A stretch of DNA of 64,000 nucleotides from Alistipes sp. (GCA_031285345.1 JAITWI010000055.1:62001-126000), one strand, 5' to 3'. Positions 41,584-50,920 are shown, counted from the first letter of the stretch. Numbers and translations are program-made. Notes: generated by a model from the letters alone, not told the origin.

Positions 41584-42264
41584 ATGCCGCTGATAGTTTT
41601 GGAGGGACTCGACGGAGCGGGCAAATCGACCCAGCTGAGGTTGTTGCGCGAACGTGCCGCCGCCGGGGGCCACGCGACCGAGTTCATGCACTTCCCGCGA
41701 ACCGACGCTCCGCTCTACGGAGAGACTATAGCCCGCTTCCTGAGGGGCGATTTCGGCGACGCGGCGGCGGTAGATCCCTACACCGTGGCGCTGCTTTTCG
41801 CGGGAGACAGAGCCCAGGTCGCCCCGACGCTCCGAAGGTGGCTCGCCGATGGTAGATACGTCTTTCTCGATCGCTACGTCTACTCCAACGTGGGGTTCCA
41901 GTGCGCTAAAGTGGCCGACGCGCAGGCTCGCGAAAGGCTGAAAAACTGGATTGTGGAGTTGGAGTTCGAAATTTACGCCATCCCGAGGCCCGACGTGTCG
42001 CTGTTTTTGGACGTGCCGTTCCGGTTCACCGAGCAACGCCTCTCTTCGCGCCGGGGCGGGGCCGATCGCGACTACTTGCAGGGGGCGGACGACGTGCACG
42101 AAACCTCGCTCGACCTTCAGCGTCGCGTTCGCGAGGTCTATCTGGCCGCCGCCGCCGAAGACCCCTCGCTCAGGGTGGTCGATTGCTCGGACGGAGAAGG
42201 GAATATGCTTGCGCCCGAGACGATATCGGCAAAGATATTATTCCTGTTGGAGGGCCTTTTATGA
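41584..42264 (+). CDS. tmk: thymidylate kinase
   Basis: MPLIVLEGLDGAGKSTQLRLLRE, FLDRYVYSNVGFQCAKV. Confidence 0.9.
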   Translation: MPLIVLEGLDGAGKSTQLRLLRERAAAGGHATEFMHFPRTDAPLYGETIARFLRGDFGDAAAVDPYTVALLFAGDRAQVAPTLRRWLADGRYVFLDRYVYSNVGFQCAKVADAQARERLKNWIVELEFEIYAIPRPDVSLFLDVPFRFTEQRLSSRRGGADRDYLQGADDVHETSLDLQRRVREVYLAAAAEDPSLRVVDCSDGEGNMLAPETISAKILFLLEGLL

Positions 42265-42282
42265 CGATTGGGCGCAGATTTT

Positions 42283-42312
42283 TTTGGTGATTCGATAATA
42301 GTGCTATATTTG
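42283..42312 (+). promoter_or_regulatory. Bacteroidota-type promoter (TTTG-N18-TATATTTG) upstream of envelope cluster
   Basis: TTTG and TAnnTTTG boxes 36 nt upstream of the 42349 start. Confidence 0.6.
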
Positions 42313-42348
42313 CAACCACAGACAGCAATCTGATAAAAAAACCAAATT

Positions 42349-42867
42349 ATGAAGAAAATCGCAATTCTATTGACCCTCGCAGCCACGGTGGCGGTGGTTT
42401 TCGGAGCGCAGGGGCAAAGGCGCGCCCAACGCAGGGCCGACGAAGCCACCGCCGCCTGGAAGTATGAGATCGAGTACGCTCGCACCGGCGGCAACAACAT
42501 GCTTTTGGTGAAGGTGTGGAGCTACGCCGAAAAGCCGGAGATCGCCACCTCGCAGGCGACCAAAAACGCCGTCCACGGGGTGTTGTTCAAGGGCTACACC
42601 TCGTCCGGGGCGGGCACCATCTCTCAGCGGCCGCTGGTTCAGGAGCCCGACGCGGCGACCCGTCACCAGGCCTTTTTCGATGAGTTCTTCGGCGAAGGGG
42701 GCGACTACATGAAGTATGTGTCGGCCACGGTCGACGGCAGCACCAGCGTGGTGAAGGTCGGCAAGAAGGAGTACAAAGCCGGTGTGGTGGTGACGGTCAA
42801 CAAAGACCTGCTCCGAAGCGACCTCGAAGCGGCCGGTATAATCCGCGGTCTGGGATCCGGATTCTAA
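42349..42867 (+). CDS. secreted hypothetical protein, paralogue of the 43874 product
   Basis: Signal peptide; NAVHGVLFKG...FFDEFFGEGGDYMKYVS...GVVVTVNKDLLRSDLEAAGII shared with 43874 product. Confidence 0.8.
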   Translation: MKKIAILLTLAATVAVVFGAQGQRRAQRRADEATAAWKYEIEYARTGGNNMLLVKVWSYAEKPEIATSQATKNAVHGVLFKGYTSSGAGTISQRPLVQEPDAATRHQAFFDEFFGEGGDYMKYVSATVDGSTSVVKVGKKEYKAGVVVTVNKDLLRSDLEAAGIIRGLGSGF

Positions 42868-43030
42868 GAAGTTGTTTAAAAATTTCCACTCTCGCTCTTT
42901 CCCGCTCTTTTTGCCCCGTTTTTTCACCCGAAACTCGTTACGTATTCCCGATATGCGCCTCGCTCCGGGCGAAAAAACGGAACAAAAATAGCTGCAAAAT
43001 AGCTTCGATAGAAAAATTCAAACAACTTCT
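42867..43030. repeat. MITE-like palindromic element, 164 bp
   Basis: Perfect 11-bp terminal inverted repeats AGAAGTTGTTT...AAACAACTTCT; inner inverted repeat CCGTTTTTTCACCCG / CGGGCGAAAAAACGG with one mismatch. Confidence 0.8.
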
Positions 43031-43066
43031 AAACGACATCTTAATAATCAAACGAATAATAACGCC

Positions 43067-43831
43067 ATGAAAAAACTTGTCATTATTTGCTTCGTGTGCC
43101 TCTTTCCGTTAGTGGCCTCGGCCCAGAAGAGGATGGTGGTCTACCTCAACAACGGCAACACCGTCAGGGGCGAGATCGTCGAAAAAAAGATTAACGGCGA
43201 CATAACCCTCGTTTCGGACGAGGGGCAGACGCTGGAGTACTCGCAGTTCGACTACTACAAACTCGAACAGGGTCGCGAACCGAAGTACAAAGAGCAGAGG
43301 CGCTACGTGTCGTTCGAGGATCGCACAGGACGCGCCTACTTCTTCGCCGCCGAACTGTCGGGTGCCGCGACGATCGAACAGGACCTCAAACCCGCCGTGC
43401 CCATTCAATTATCGGTGGTGAACGGCATCCGCCTGGGGCAATTCCTTCAGGTAGGCGTCGGGGTGGGGGTGCGTTACTACGCCTCCAACGGCAACGTGCG
43501 CTACTACGAAGAGATTGTCGGCGGAGATCAGGTTGTGCAGCACGAATACAGCCCTTGGGCGTTTCCGATATACGCCAGCCTTAGGGGCAACTTCATCTCG
43601 CACGACGGCCGCAACCTCGTTCCCTACTGGTCTTTGGACGCGGGCTACACTTTGGGCGACAAGCAGTTCTACGTATCGCCCACGCTGGGGGTGAGCATCG
43701 GCGGCTATCGCAACAACGTCCTGGTGGGGGTGTTCTACATGGGGCAGTTCATGAAGGAACCGTTCGGTACGTCGCTCAAAGAGAACTCCATGCTGGACGG
43801 CCTCGGTCTCAAAGTGGGATTTCAGTTCTAA
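43067..43831 (+). CDS. secreted hypothetical protein, probable outer-membrane beta-barrel
   Basis: Signal peptide; alternating beta-strand-like C-terminal half ending in aromatic residue (LGLKVGFQF). Confidence 0.75.
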   Translation: MKKLVIICFVCLFPLVASAQKRMVVYLNNGNTVRGEIVEKKINGDITLVSDEGQTLEYSQFDYYKLEQGREPKYKEQRRYVSFEDRTGRAYFFAAELSGAATIEQDLKPAVPIQLSVVNGIRLGQFLQVGVGVGVRYYASNGNVRYYEEIVGGDQVVQHEYSPWAFPIYASLRGNFISHDGRNLVPYWSLDAGYTLGDKQFYVSPTLGVSIGGYRNNVLVGVFYMGQFMKEPFGTSLKENSMLDGLGLKVGFQF

Positions 43832-43873
43832 GCGGTCGAAAGACTTTCAAACGACATTAAAAATTTTAGAAAA

Positions 43874-44359
43874 ATGAAAAGGATTTTACTTATCATGTCG
43901 GCCCTCGCGATGATCGCTACGGCCGGCTCGTGCGGCAAAAGGGCCAACGTGAGCATGGCCTACGACTATCCGGCCGAGGTGATCGGCGTGGAGCTCGACG
44001 GCTCGGTGACGATGCAGGTGTGGGGCACGGGGCGCAACCGTACCGACGCCATCGAACAGGCCCACAAGGACGCGGTGCACACCGTGCTGTTCAAGGGGGT
44101 GACTGCCGACGGAATGAGGGCGTCGCTCACCCGCGCGCTCGTGTTGGAGAACAACGCCGAGGTCAAATACCGGATGTTCTTCAACGAATTCTTCTCCGAC
44201 CGCGGCGACTACACCAAATTCGTGAGCAGGGAAGACACCCGCGGCGGCACCAACACCCGCCAGAGGACGGACAACCAGGTGCGCTACGGCGTGGTGGTGC
44301 GCGTGCTCCGTTCCGAATTAGAACAGTACCTGATAGACGAAGGTATCCTCAAACCGTAA
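43874..44359 (+). CDS. lipoprotein, LPP20/FlgP-like fold possible; paralogue of the 42349 product
   Basis: Lipobox ATAGSC; AIEQAHKDAVHTVLFKG...MFFNEFFSDRGDYTKFVS. Confidence 0.78.
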   Translation: MKRILLIMSALAMIATAGSCGKRANVSMAYDYPAEVIGVELDGSVTMQVWGTGRNRTDAIEQAHKDAVHTVLFKGVTADGMRASLTRALVLENNAEVKYRMFFNEFFSDRGDYTKFVSREDTRGGTNTRQRTDNQVRYGVVVRVLRSELEQYLIDEGILKP

Positions 44360-44365
44360 AAAAAC

Positions 44366-44419
44366 CGGCTCCGGAAAACGAAGACCCCAGCAAATAGGGA
44401 TCGCCGGGAACCGGAGCCG
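44366..44419. terminator. intergenic hairpin CGGCTCCGG...CCGGAGCCG flanked by A runs
   Basis: 9-bp perfect arms; long structured loop; between consecutive cluster genes. Confidence 0.5.
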
Positions 44420-44436
44420 CAAAAAAGCATAAAAAA

Positions 44437-45384
44437 ATGAAGAAAACAACGCTATTCGCCCTCGCCCTGCTTGTCGCCGCTTCGGCTTTCGGGCAGGCCA
44501 AGAAACCCACCCTTATGGTCGTGCCGAGTGACAACTGGTGCTCGCAGAACGGCTACATGATGGAGTTCGACAATATGGGAAGCACCACCCGCATTCCCGA
44601 CTACACGCTCGCCATTCAGGACGATCCGGATCTCATCAACGTGGTATCCAAGATCAACATTCTGATGGCCGACCGCGGTTTTCCGCTCAAAGACCTCGAC
44701 GCCGAGACCAAAAACCTCGCCCGCAGCCGTGCCGAGGCGAGCATGATGACGAGCCGCTCCACCGGTGGCGAAGTGAGCGTCAGTCCCATCCAACAACTCC
44801 GCGATCAGGCGCGCGCCGACATCATTATGCAGATCACCTGGAAGGTGAACGTGACGGGCCCCAAGCGCTCTATCACCTACAACCTTCAGGGCCTCGACTC
44901 CTACACCAACAAACAGGTGGCGGGAGCTCAGGGCACGGGAGCGCAGTCGTTCTCGGCCGAGGTGCCGGTGCTGTTGGAAGAGGCGGTGATGGCGCACATG
45001 GATAACTTCAGCGACCAGCTGCAACGCCATTTCGACGACCTGCTGACCAACGGGCGCGAGATTTCGATCAGCCTAAGGATGTTCGACACGTCGGACGTCG
45101 ACTTCGAGACCTCGTACGGCGACGAGGAGCTGTTGGACATCATCGACAACTGGATGGAGGCCAACACCGTCGAGGGACGTTACAGCCTCTCCGACTCGTC
45201 GTACGACTACATGGACTTCGAGCAGGTGCGCATTCCGGTCTACAACGAACGCGGTCAGGCTATGGACGCCAACCGTTTCGCCCGCGAATTGCGTTCGTTC
45301 CTCAGCCGCGCGCCCTACAACATCCCGTGCCGGGTCGAAAACCAGGGACTGGGGCAGGCGATGATAATTTTAGGAGAAAAGTAA
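44437..45384 (+). CDS. secreted DUF6175-like protein
   Basis: KPTLMVVPSDNWCSQNGYMMEFDNMGSTTRIPDYTLAIQDDPDL...ILMADRGFPLKDL. Confidence 0.75.
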   Translation: MKKTTLFALALLVAASAFGQAKKPTLMVVPSDNWCSQNGYMMEFDNMGSTTRIPDYTLAIQDDPDLINVVSKINILMADRGFPLKDLDAETKNLARSRAEASMMTSRSTGGEVSVSPIQQLRDQARADIIMQITWKVNVTGPKRSITYNLQGLDSYTNKQVAGAQGTGAQSFSAEVPVLLEEAVMAHMDNFSDQLQRHFDDLLTNGREISISLRMFDTSDVDFETSYGDEELLDIIDNWMEANTVEGRYSLSDSSYDYMDFEQVRIPVYNERGQAMDANRFARELRSFLSRAPYNIPCRVENQGLGQAMIILGEK

Positions 45385-45397
45385 ATCTTTCGAAAAA

Positions 45398-46369
45398 ATG
45401 AAAAACTTCAAAACATATTTGGCCGCCGCAGCCATGTTGACGGCCGCGGCATTGACGGTCGATAAGGCGTCGGCACAAGCGGCTCAAGGCTCCGACGACG
45501 CCTCGACGATAGCGATAATGGCCGTCGCCCCCACCGAAGCCGACGGACTTCCCGCAGGAGCTGGACAGGCGCTCAAAAACAAGATGGATCAGATCGCCTC
45601 GGCCACCGGTCTGGGTTCGATGAGCGACTACGCCCAATTCTGCATGGTGGTGGCGGTAGACACCGAATCGAAGGATGTGCTCGCCGGTTCTCCTCCCAAG
45701 ATCGCCCAAACGCTCAACTTCAACTTTCGCATCATCGACCGCTTCGACGGCAAGGTGTTCTCCTCGACCAGCGTCAGGGCAAAGGCGGTGGGCGACAATG
45801 AGACCCGCTCCTACGTGCAGGCCATCCGCCAACTCAACGCCCGCTCGTCGGAGCTGGCCTCGTTCGTGGATGCCGGTCGGCAGAAGATAATCGAGTACTA
45901 CAACGCCAACTGCGACCGCATCATCGCCAAGTCGCGCTCGCTCGCCACGCAGGAGCAGTACGGAGAGGCGCTGTTTCTGTTGACGCAAATCCCCGACGTG
46001 TGCGAGGAGTGCTACATGAAGTCGATGGCGGCCGCCGGGGAGATTTTTCAGGCCTACATGGACAAGATGTGCAGCGTGAACCTTGCCAAGGCGCGCTCGA
46101 TATGGTCGGCCACCCAAACCTCCGAAGGCGGTCTGGCGGCGGGAGTGTTCCTGGCCGAGATATATCCCGACGCGGCGTGCTATCCCGAGGCCGAGCAGCT
46201 ATATAAGGAGATCACGGCGCGCATAGGCAAGAACCTCGACTTCGAGATGAAAAAGTGGGACGATCTGGTGTCGCTCGAATCGCAACGCATCGAGGCCGTC
46301 CGCGCAATAGGCGTCACCTGGGGCGAGAATCAGCAGCCGGTGAACTACTCCGCCACGATTGTGGAGTAG
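45398..46369 (+). CDS. secreted hypothetical protein with helical repeat region
   Basis: Signal peptide; ATQEQYGEALFLLTQIPDVCEECYMKSMAAAGEIFQAYMD. Confidence 0.75.
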   Translation: MKNFKTYLAAAAMLTAAALTVDKASAQAAQGSDDASTIAIMAVAPTEADGLPAGAGQALKNKMDQIASATGLGSMSDYAQFCMVVAVDTESKDVLAGSPPKIAQTLNFNFRIIDRFDGKVFSSTSVRAKAVGDNETRSYVQAIRQLNARSSELASFVDAGRQKIIEYYNANCDRIIAKSRSLATQEQYGEALFLLTQIPDVCEECYMKSMAAAGEIFQAYMDKMCSVNLAKARSIWSATQTSEGGLAAGVFLAEIYPDAACYPEAEQLYKEITARIGKNLDFEMKKWDDLVSLESQRIEAVRAIGVTWGENQQPVNYSATIVE

Positions 46370-46411
46370 GTTGAATTTTTAGATACTGCAATCGAAAAAA
46401 CAGAAAAACAG

Positions 46412-47809
46412 ATGAAGAAACTTTGTTGCGCCATATTGGCGGTGGCGGCTGCCGTTGTCGTCATGCCCGCCATGGCTCAGGAGCCCGAAAACATCGAGGC
46501 TCCCGAGGCTGTCGAAGCCACCGAAACCCCCGAAACGGTCGAGGCGGCAGAAACTCCCGAGGACAACACGATCTCCAGGTATCGCCGTTCGTCGCTCTAC
46601 ACCATGCTCATCGCCCACCCCGATCAGGAGTTCGGCGGCGAGATAGGCGAGGTGTTCCTTGCGATGCCCACTCCCGACAAGTTCGACGACCACTCGATAG
46701 GCGCGGAGTATAAAACCATCACCTCGACTACCGGCAGCAAGAGGAAAAAAAGGGGGTCGGACGCCAACTTCCCCGACATCGAGAACCACCTCGCCTCGGG
46801 CAGGGTGCCCGCCCGCATGGTCGCCCGCTGGTTCAATCGCCATCCCGAGACCGGAGCGTTCGACATGACGCTGATTCAGGAGCGCGGTAACTACGACGCG
46901 ACGCTGGCCGACGTGGCTCTGGCCGATATGGGCGCCAGGGGTCGAGCCGTGCTTGCAGACGCGGGTGAAGAGCTCATCGGCAAGACCTTCCTCATGGTCA
47001 ACGACATCACCTATTACGACAAGAGCAAGGCGACCAAAGCCGCGGGTACCGGTCTGCGTGTCCTGGGCGTTTTGGGGGCGTTGGCCACGGGAGATAGCAG
47101 CTATATAGACCTTGGAGAGACGGCCGGCGGCATTACCGAGGCGTTCGGCGGGTTCTCGGTGCGCATCACCTCCTACCTCTATCGCCTCGACTGGAGCGAA
47201 GAGGTGGCGGCGACCTTCTATCAGGATCTATGGACGGACTCCTCGAACCTCGATGCGGCGCGTGTGGCGGCGTTCGACACGAGTGACCTGTTTCGCCTCA
47301 CATACATCGGATCGCACAGCGCCAACGCCGGCAACGTGACGGTGGAGGGCTTTCAGGAGCAGACCGACGCCGCGCTCATCAGCAAGGTGTGCGTCCGTGC
47401 CCTCGACCGCTCTATCGTCGAGTTGCAGCGCACTTACGACGAATTCAAGGTCAACACCCCCATCCACGCGATCGACCAGAGCGGCGACGTGATGGTGCAG
47501 ATCGGCCTCAAGGAAGGCATCAACGAGCGCTCGCAGTTCGAGGTGCTGGAGCAGATTGAAAACGAGGAGGGCCGTACCGAATATCGCCGTGTGGGTGTGA
47601 TCGCCCCCGTCAAGGGCCAGATTTGGGACAACCGCTACATGGCAGCCGAGGAGGCCGCCGAAATGGAGGCTCAGGGTGTCGAGAATACCGACGAGGAGGC
47701 CAAGGAGGGTAACGTTAACCTCTCCGCCACCCGTTTCCGCAAGGTGAGCGGCCGCGACTTCTACCCCGGGCTTTTGGTGCGCGAAATGACCATCAGGGCG
47801 CAGAAGTAA
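46412..47809 (+). CDS. secreted hypothetical protein with Glu/Pro/Thr-rich N-terminus
   Basis: MKKLCCAILAVAAAVVVMPAMAQEPENIEAPEAVEATETPETVEAAETPED...; last gene of cluster. Confidence 0.75.
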   Translation: MKKLCCAILAVAAAVVVMPAMAQEPENIEAPEAVEATETPETVEAAETPEDNTISRYRRSSLYTMLIAHPDQEFGGEIGEVFLAMPTPDKFDDHSIGAEYKTITSTTGSKRKKRGSDANFPDIENHLASGRVPARMVARWFNRHPETGAFDMTLIQERGNYDATLADVALADMGARGRAVLADAGEELIGKTFLMVNDITYYDKSKATKAAGTGLRVLGVLGALATGDSSYIDLGETAGGITEAFGGFSVRITSYLYRLDWSEEVAATFYQDLWTDSSNLDAARVAAFDTSDLFRLTYIGSHSANAGNVTVEGFQEQTDAALISKVCVRALDRSIVELQRTYDEFKVNTPIHAIDQSGDVMVQIGLKEGINERSQFEVLEQIENEEGRTEYRRVGVIAPVKGQIWDNRYMAAEEAAEMEAQGVENTDEEAKEGNVNLSATRFRKVSGRDFYPGLLVREMTIRAQK

Positions 47810-47830
47810 CCGGAGGATGTCGGTTTAGTA

Positions 47831-47862
47831 AAAGAGAGGTGCCGATTTGCGCGCCTCTCTTT
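47831..47862 (+). terminator. terminator ending the envelope cluster
   Basis: AAAGAGAGG...CCTCTCTTT followed by T run. Confidence 0.8.
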
Positions 47863-47892
47863 TTTTGCGTGAAAAAGATTATCTTTGCCTCA

Positions 47893-49011
47893 ATGAACGG
47901 ACAGACAAAAAACATAATAGCCGCCCTTTGTCGTGTGGCGCTCGGGCTGACGTTCGTCTTTTCGGGATTTGTCAAGACCATCGACCCGTGGGGCACGGCG
48001 TTCAAAATAGGCGAGTATCTGAGCGTGTACGGCGCGGTTTGGGTTCCGGATTGGTTGCGAATTTCGCTGGCTGTCGCGTTTTGCGCCGCCGAACTCGCAC
48101 TGGGGCTGTTGCTCGTTTTTCGTGTGGTGCCGCGGATGATTTCGTTGGCGGCTTTTTGGGTGATGAGCGTTTTTCTGGTGGTGACGTTGTTGTCGGCCAC
48201 GGTGTTGCCGGTGGAGGATTGCGGCTGTTTCGGCGACGCGCTCCATCTGTCGGCATGGGGCTCGTTCGGCAAAAACGTGGTGCTGTGGGCGCTGGCTGTG
48301 GTGGTTTGGCTTTCGACGAGGCGGTTGGGCTGGTTGGCTTTCCCGAAGCGGCATTGGATTTTTGCGGCCGTTTTTGCGGGCCTCTCGGGCGGACTGGGGC
48401 TGTGGTGCTATACGCATCTGCCGCTCGTCGACTTTTTGCCCTACAAAGAGGGGGTGAACCTGCGCGAGGCGGTGTTGGGCCTTCGGGACGAAGCGCGGGA
48501 CGACAGAATGATATACCGCGACCTTACGGACGGCTCGACGAGGGAATTCGCCGTCAGTGACACCACCTGGTGGGACTCGTCGCGCTGGGAGTTTGTCGAG
48601 ATGGCGCCCTCATCCGGGGATGCTCCGGACGGCGATGTTTCGCTGCGGGAGTTCGCGGTGTTCAACGCCGCGGGAGACGCCACGAGAGAGATATTGGAGC
48701 ACCCGGGCAGGGTCTACATGCTCTGTGCGGTGCGGCTCGAACAGGTCGGGGAGCGTTGCGGCGAAAGATTTGCGGAGGTTGTCGAACGTGCCGCCGCCGA
48801 ACGAGACGCGCGGGTGATTTTGATCACCTCGTCGCCCATTTCGGATGGTGAAACGGCAACGTTCGGAGCTGCTGAGAGCGACGATGCCGCCCCGGTGGAG
48901 GTGTACAACGTTGACGCGACGACCATGATGACCATGCTTCGCGCCCGAACGGGGATGGTGGTGTTGGAGGACGGAATGATAATTGATAAAAAGAGTTGCA
49001 GGGATATATGA
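47893..49011 (+). CDS. DoxX-like membrane protein (BT_3928-type)
   Basis: IIAALCRVALGLTFVFSGFVKTIDPWGTAFKIGEYL...; TATCTTTG box just upstream. Confidence 0.8.
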   Translation: MNGQTKNIIAALCRVALGLTFVFSGFVKTIDPWGTAFKIGEYLSVYGAVWVPDWLRISLAVAFCAAELALGLLLVFRVVPRMISLAAFWVMSVFLVVTLLSATVLPVEDCGCFGDALHLSAWGSFGKNVVLWALAVVVWLSTRRLGWLAFPKRHWIFAAVFAGLSGGLGLWCYTHLPLVDFLPYKEGVNLREAVLGLRDEARDDRMIYRDLTDGSTREFAVSDTTWWDSSRWEFVEMAPSSGDAPDGDVSLREFAVFNAAGDATREILEHPGRVYMLCAVRLEQVGERCGERFAEVVERAAAERDARVILITSSPISDGETATFGAAESDDAAPVEVYNVDATTMMTMLRARTGMVVLEDGMIIDKKSCRDI

Positions 49012-49313
49012 TCAAGTTTTTTACGGTATTGGTTTTTATAATCGCCGGTTTTTGGCTGTTCGGGGTGATTGTGCGGGCGCTTTTTACTCGTTGGTTGCGC
49101 CGTCGGGCGGAGGAGTTCGACCGAGCCGCCGCCGAGGCTCAAAAAGAGGCTCGGCGGCGCGGCCGCCGCGAGGGAGACGTCACAGTGGAGACCACATCCG
49201 ATGCCGCCACCGACAAAAAAGTGAGCCGCGGGGTGGGGGAGTATGTCGAGTTTGAAGAACTAAGCGTCGAAGACGCGATCTCATCGACCGAACGCCGACC
49301 GTCGGAGTTGTAA
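49008..49313 (+). CDS. DUF4834-like small membrane protein
   Basis: IKFFTVLVFIIAGFWLFGVIVRALFTRWLRRRAEEFDR...EYVEFEEL; overlaps preceding gene by 4 nt. Confidence 0.72.
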   Translation: MIKFFTVLVFIIAGFWLFGVIVRALFTRWLRRRAEEFDRAAAEAQKEARRRGRREGDVTVETTSDAATDKKVSRGVGEYVEFEELSVEDAISSTERRPSEL

Positions 49314-49342
49314 GGCTCCGGTGTAGGCATCTTGTGAGGTAG
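49275..49342 (+). repeat. Dispersed repeat family 2, copy b (across the stop codon of the DUF4834 gene)
   Basis: GCGATCTCATCGACCGAACGCCGACCGTCGGAGTTGTAAGGCTCCGGTGTAGGCATCTTGTGAGGTAG. Confidence 0.85.
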
Positions 49343-49424
49343 CTAAGATCTTCCGAAACCTCCTCCGACGTTTAACGCTTTTTCAAAGCTCGGGTCTTTC
49401 CCGCATAAACGAAAAGATAAAAGC

Positions 49425-50171
49425 ATGTTAAAAAAATTCTTCGGCGAGATAGGCCGCTATTTCTTGTTGATGGGGAAGGTGTTTTCCCGTCCGGAGAAGA
49501 TGCGCATATACCGCCGGCGGGTGATGGTCGAGATGGAGGCGATAGGCTTAGGGTCGATTGTCATCACGGCGATAATATCGGTGTTCATCGGCGCTGTGGT
49601 GACGTTGCAGATGGCCATCAACCTCGACGAAGGGTTTATTCCGCAGTCGCTAATCGGTTTCGCCACGCGCGAGACGATGATTCTGGAGTTTTCGTCGACT
49701 GTGGTGGCGCTCATTTTGGCGGGCAAAGTCGGGTCGAGCATTGCGTCTGAAATAGGCACCATGCGCATCACCGAGCAGATCGACGCGCTGGAACTTATGG
49801 GTGTCAATTCGGCGAGCTACCTGATACTGCCGAAGATCGTGGCGGGGGTGTTCTTCTTTCCGTTTTTGTGTATAATGAGCATTCTGATCGGCACGGCGGG
49901 GGGGTATATGATCTCGGCGGTGACGGGAGTGGTGATGCCGGGCGACTTTTTGGAGGGGCTGCACCTCGACTTCAACACCTGGTCGATCACCTACACGCTC
50001 ATCAAGATGGCCGTTTTCGCGTTCATCATCACCTCCGTGTCGTCGTTCTATGGTTATTGGGCACGCGGCAACTCGCTGGAGGTTGCCCGTTCGAGCACCC
50101 GGGCGGTTGTGGCCAGCTCGATCACGGTGTTGGTATTTAACCTCATTCTCACTCAGTGGTTGTTGATATGA
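49425..50171 (+). CDS. mlaE: MlaE-type ABC transporter permease
   Basis: SIVITAIISVFIGAVVTLQMAINLDEGFIP, KVGSSIASEIGTMRITEQIDALELMGVN. Confidence 0.92.
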   Translation: MLKKFFGEIGRYFLLMGKVFSRPEKMRIYRRRVMVEMEAIGLGSIVITAIISVFIGAVVTLQMAINLDEGFIPQSLIGFATRETMILEFSSTVVALILAGKVGSSIASEIGTMRITEQIDALELMGVNSASYLILPKIVAGVFFFPFLCIMSILIGTAGGYMISAVTGVVMPGDFLEGLHLDFNTWSITYTLIKMAVFAFIITSVSSFYGYWARGNSLEVARSSTRAVVASSITVLVFNLILTQWLLI

Positions 50172-50920
50172 TCCGGGCGGAAAATATAGTCAAGAGTTTC
50201 GATGGTCGGCGGGTGCTGGACGACGTGTCGGTGACATTCGAGCAGGGCAAAACCAACCTCATCATCGGCCGCAGCGGCTCGGGCAAAACGGTGCTGATGA
50301 AGTGCCTGGTGGGCCTCATGCCGACCGACGGGGGCGAGGTGTGGTATGGCGACACCTGCTTCTCGCGGCTCGACTTTCGGCAGGTGAAGGCCGTGAGGCA
50401 GGAGATGGGGATGATTTTTCAGGGTGGGGCGCTGTTAGACAGCTCGACGGTGGAGGAGAACGTACGCCTGCCGCTCGACCTGTTCACCGACCGAAGCGAG
50501 GCCGACAAGCGCGACAGAGTTGATTTTTGCCTCGAAAGGGTGGCGCTCACCGATGCCAACCGCCTCTACCCGTCGGAACTCAGCGGCGGGATGATAAAGC
50601 GCGTGGCCATCGCCCGCGCCATCGTGATGAACCCGCGATTTTTGTTCTGCGACGAGCCCAACTCGGGGCTAGACCCGATTACGAGCGGCGTTATCGACCG
50701 CCTGATAGCCGAGATCACCCGCGAATATGACATCACCACCGTCATCAACACCCACGACATGAACTCGGTGCTGGAGATCGGCGATAAGGTGGTGTTCCTG
50801 CACGAGGGGCGCAAGTGGTGGGAGGGGTCGCGCCACGACATCATGACCGCCGACAACCCCGAACTGGGCGACTTCGTGTTCGCATCCCCCATGGCCCGCC
50901 GAACCAGACAACCGAAATAG
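50168..50920 (+). CDS. mlaF: MlaF-type ABC transporter ATPase
   Basis: IIGRSGSGKTVLMKCLVGL, LSGGMIKRVAIARAIVMNPRFLFCDEPNSGLDP; overlaps mlaE by 4 nt. Confidence 0.92.
   Translation: MIRAENIVKSFDGRRVLDDVSVTFEQGKTNLIIGRSGSGKTVLMKCLVGLMPTDGGEVWYGDTCFSRLDFRQVKAVRQEMGMIFQGGALLDSSTVEENVRLPLDLFTDRSEADKRDRVDFCLERVALTDANRLYPSELSGGMIKRVAIARAIVMNPRFLFCDEPNSGLDPITSGVIDRLIAEITREYDITTVINTHDMNSVLEIGDKVVFLHEGRKWWEGSRHDIMTADNPELGDFVFASPMARRTRQPK

Noticed and set aside
42367-42927. 186-aa minus ORF covering the 42349 gene and the MITE-like element
   Set aside because: Antisense to a signal-peptide gene; N-terminal part is just translation of the palindromic element.
50476-50515. CACCGACCGAAGCGAGGCCGAC in mlaF resembles the family-2 left block
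   Set aside because: No hairpin or right block follows and the region is ordinary ABC ATPase coding sequence.
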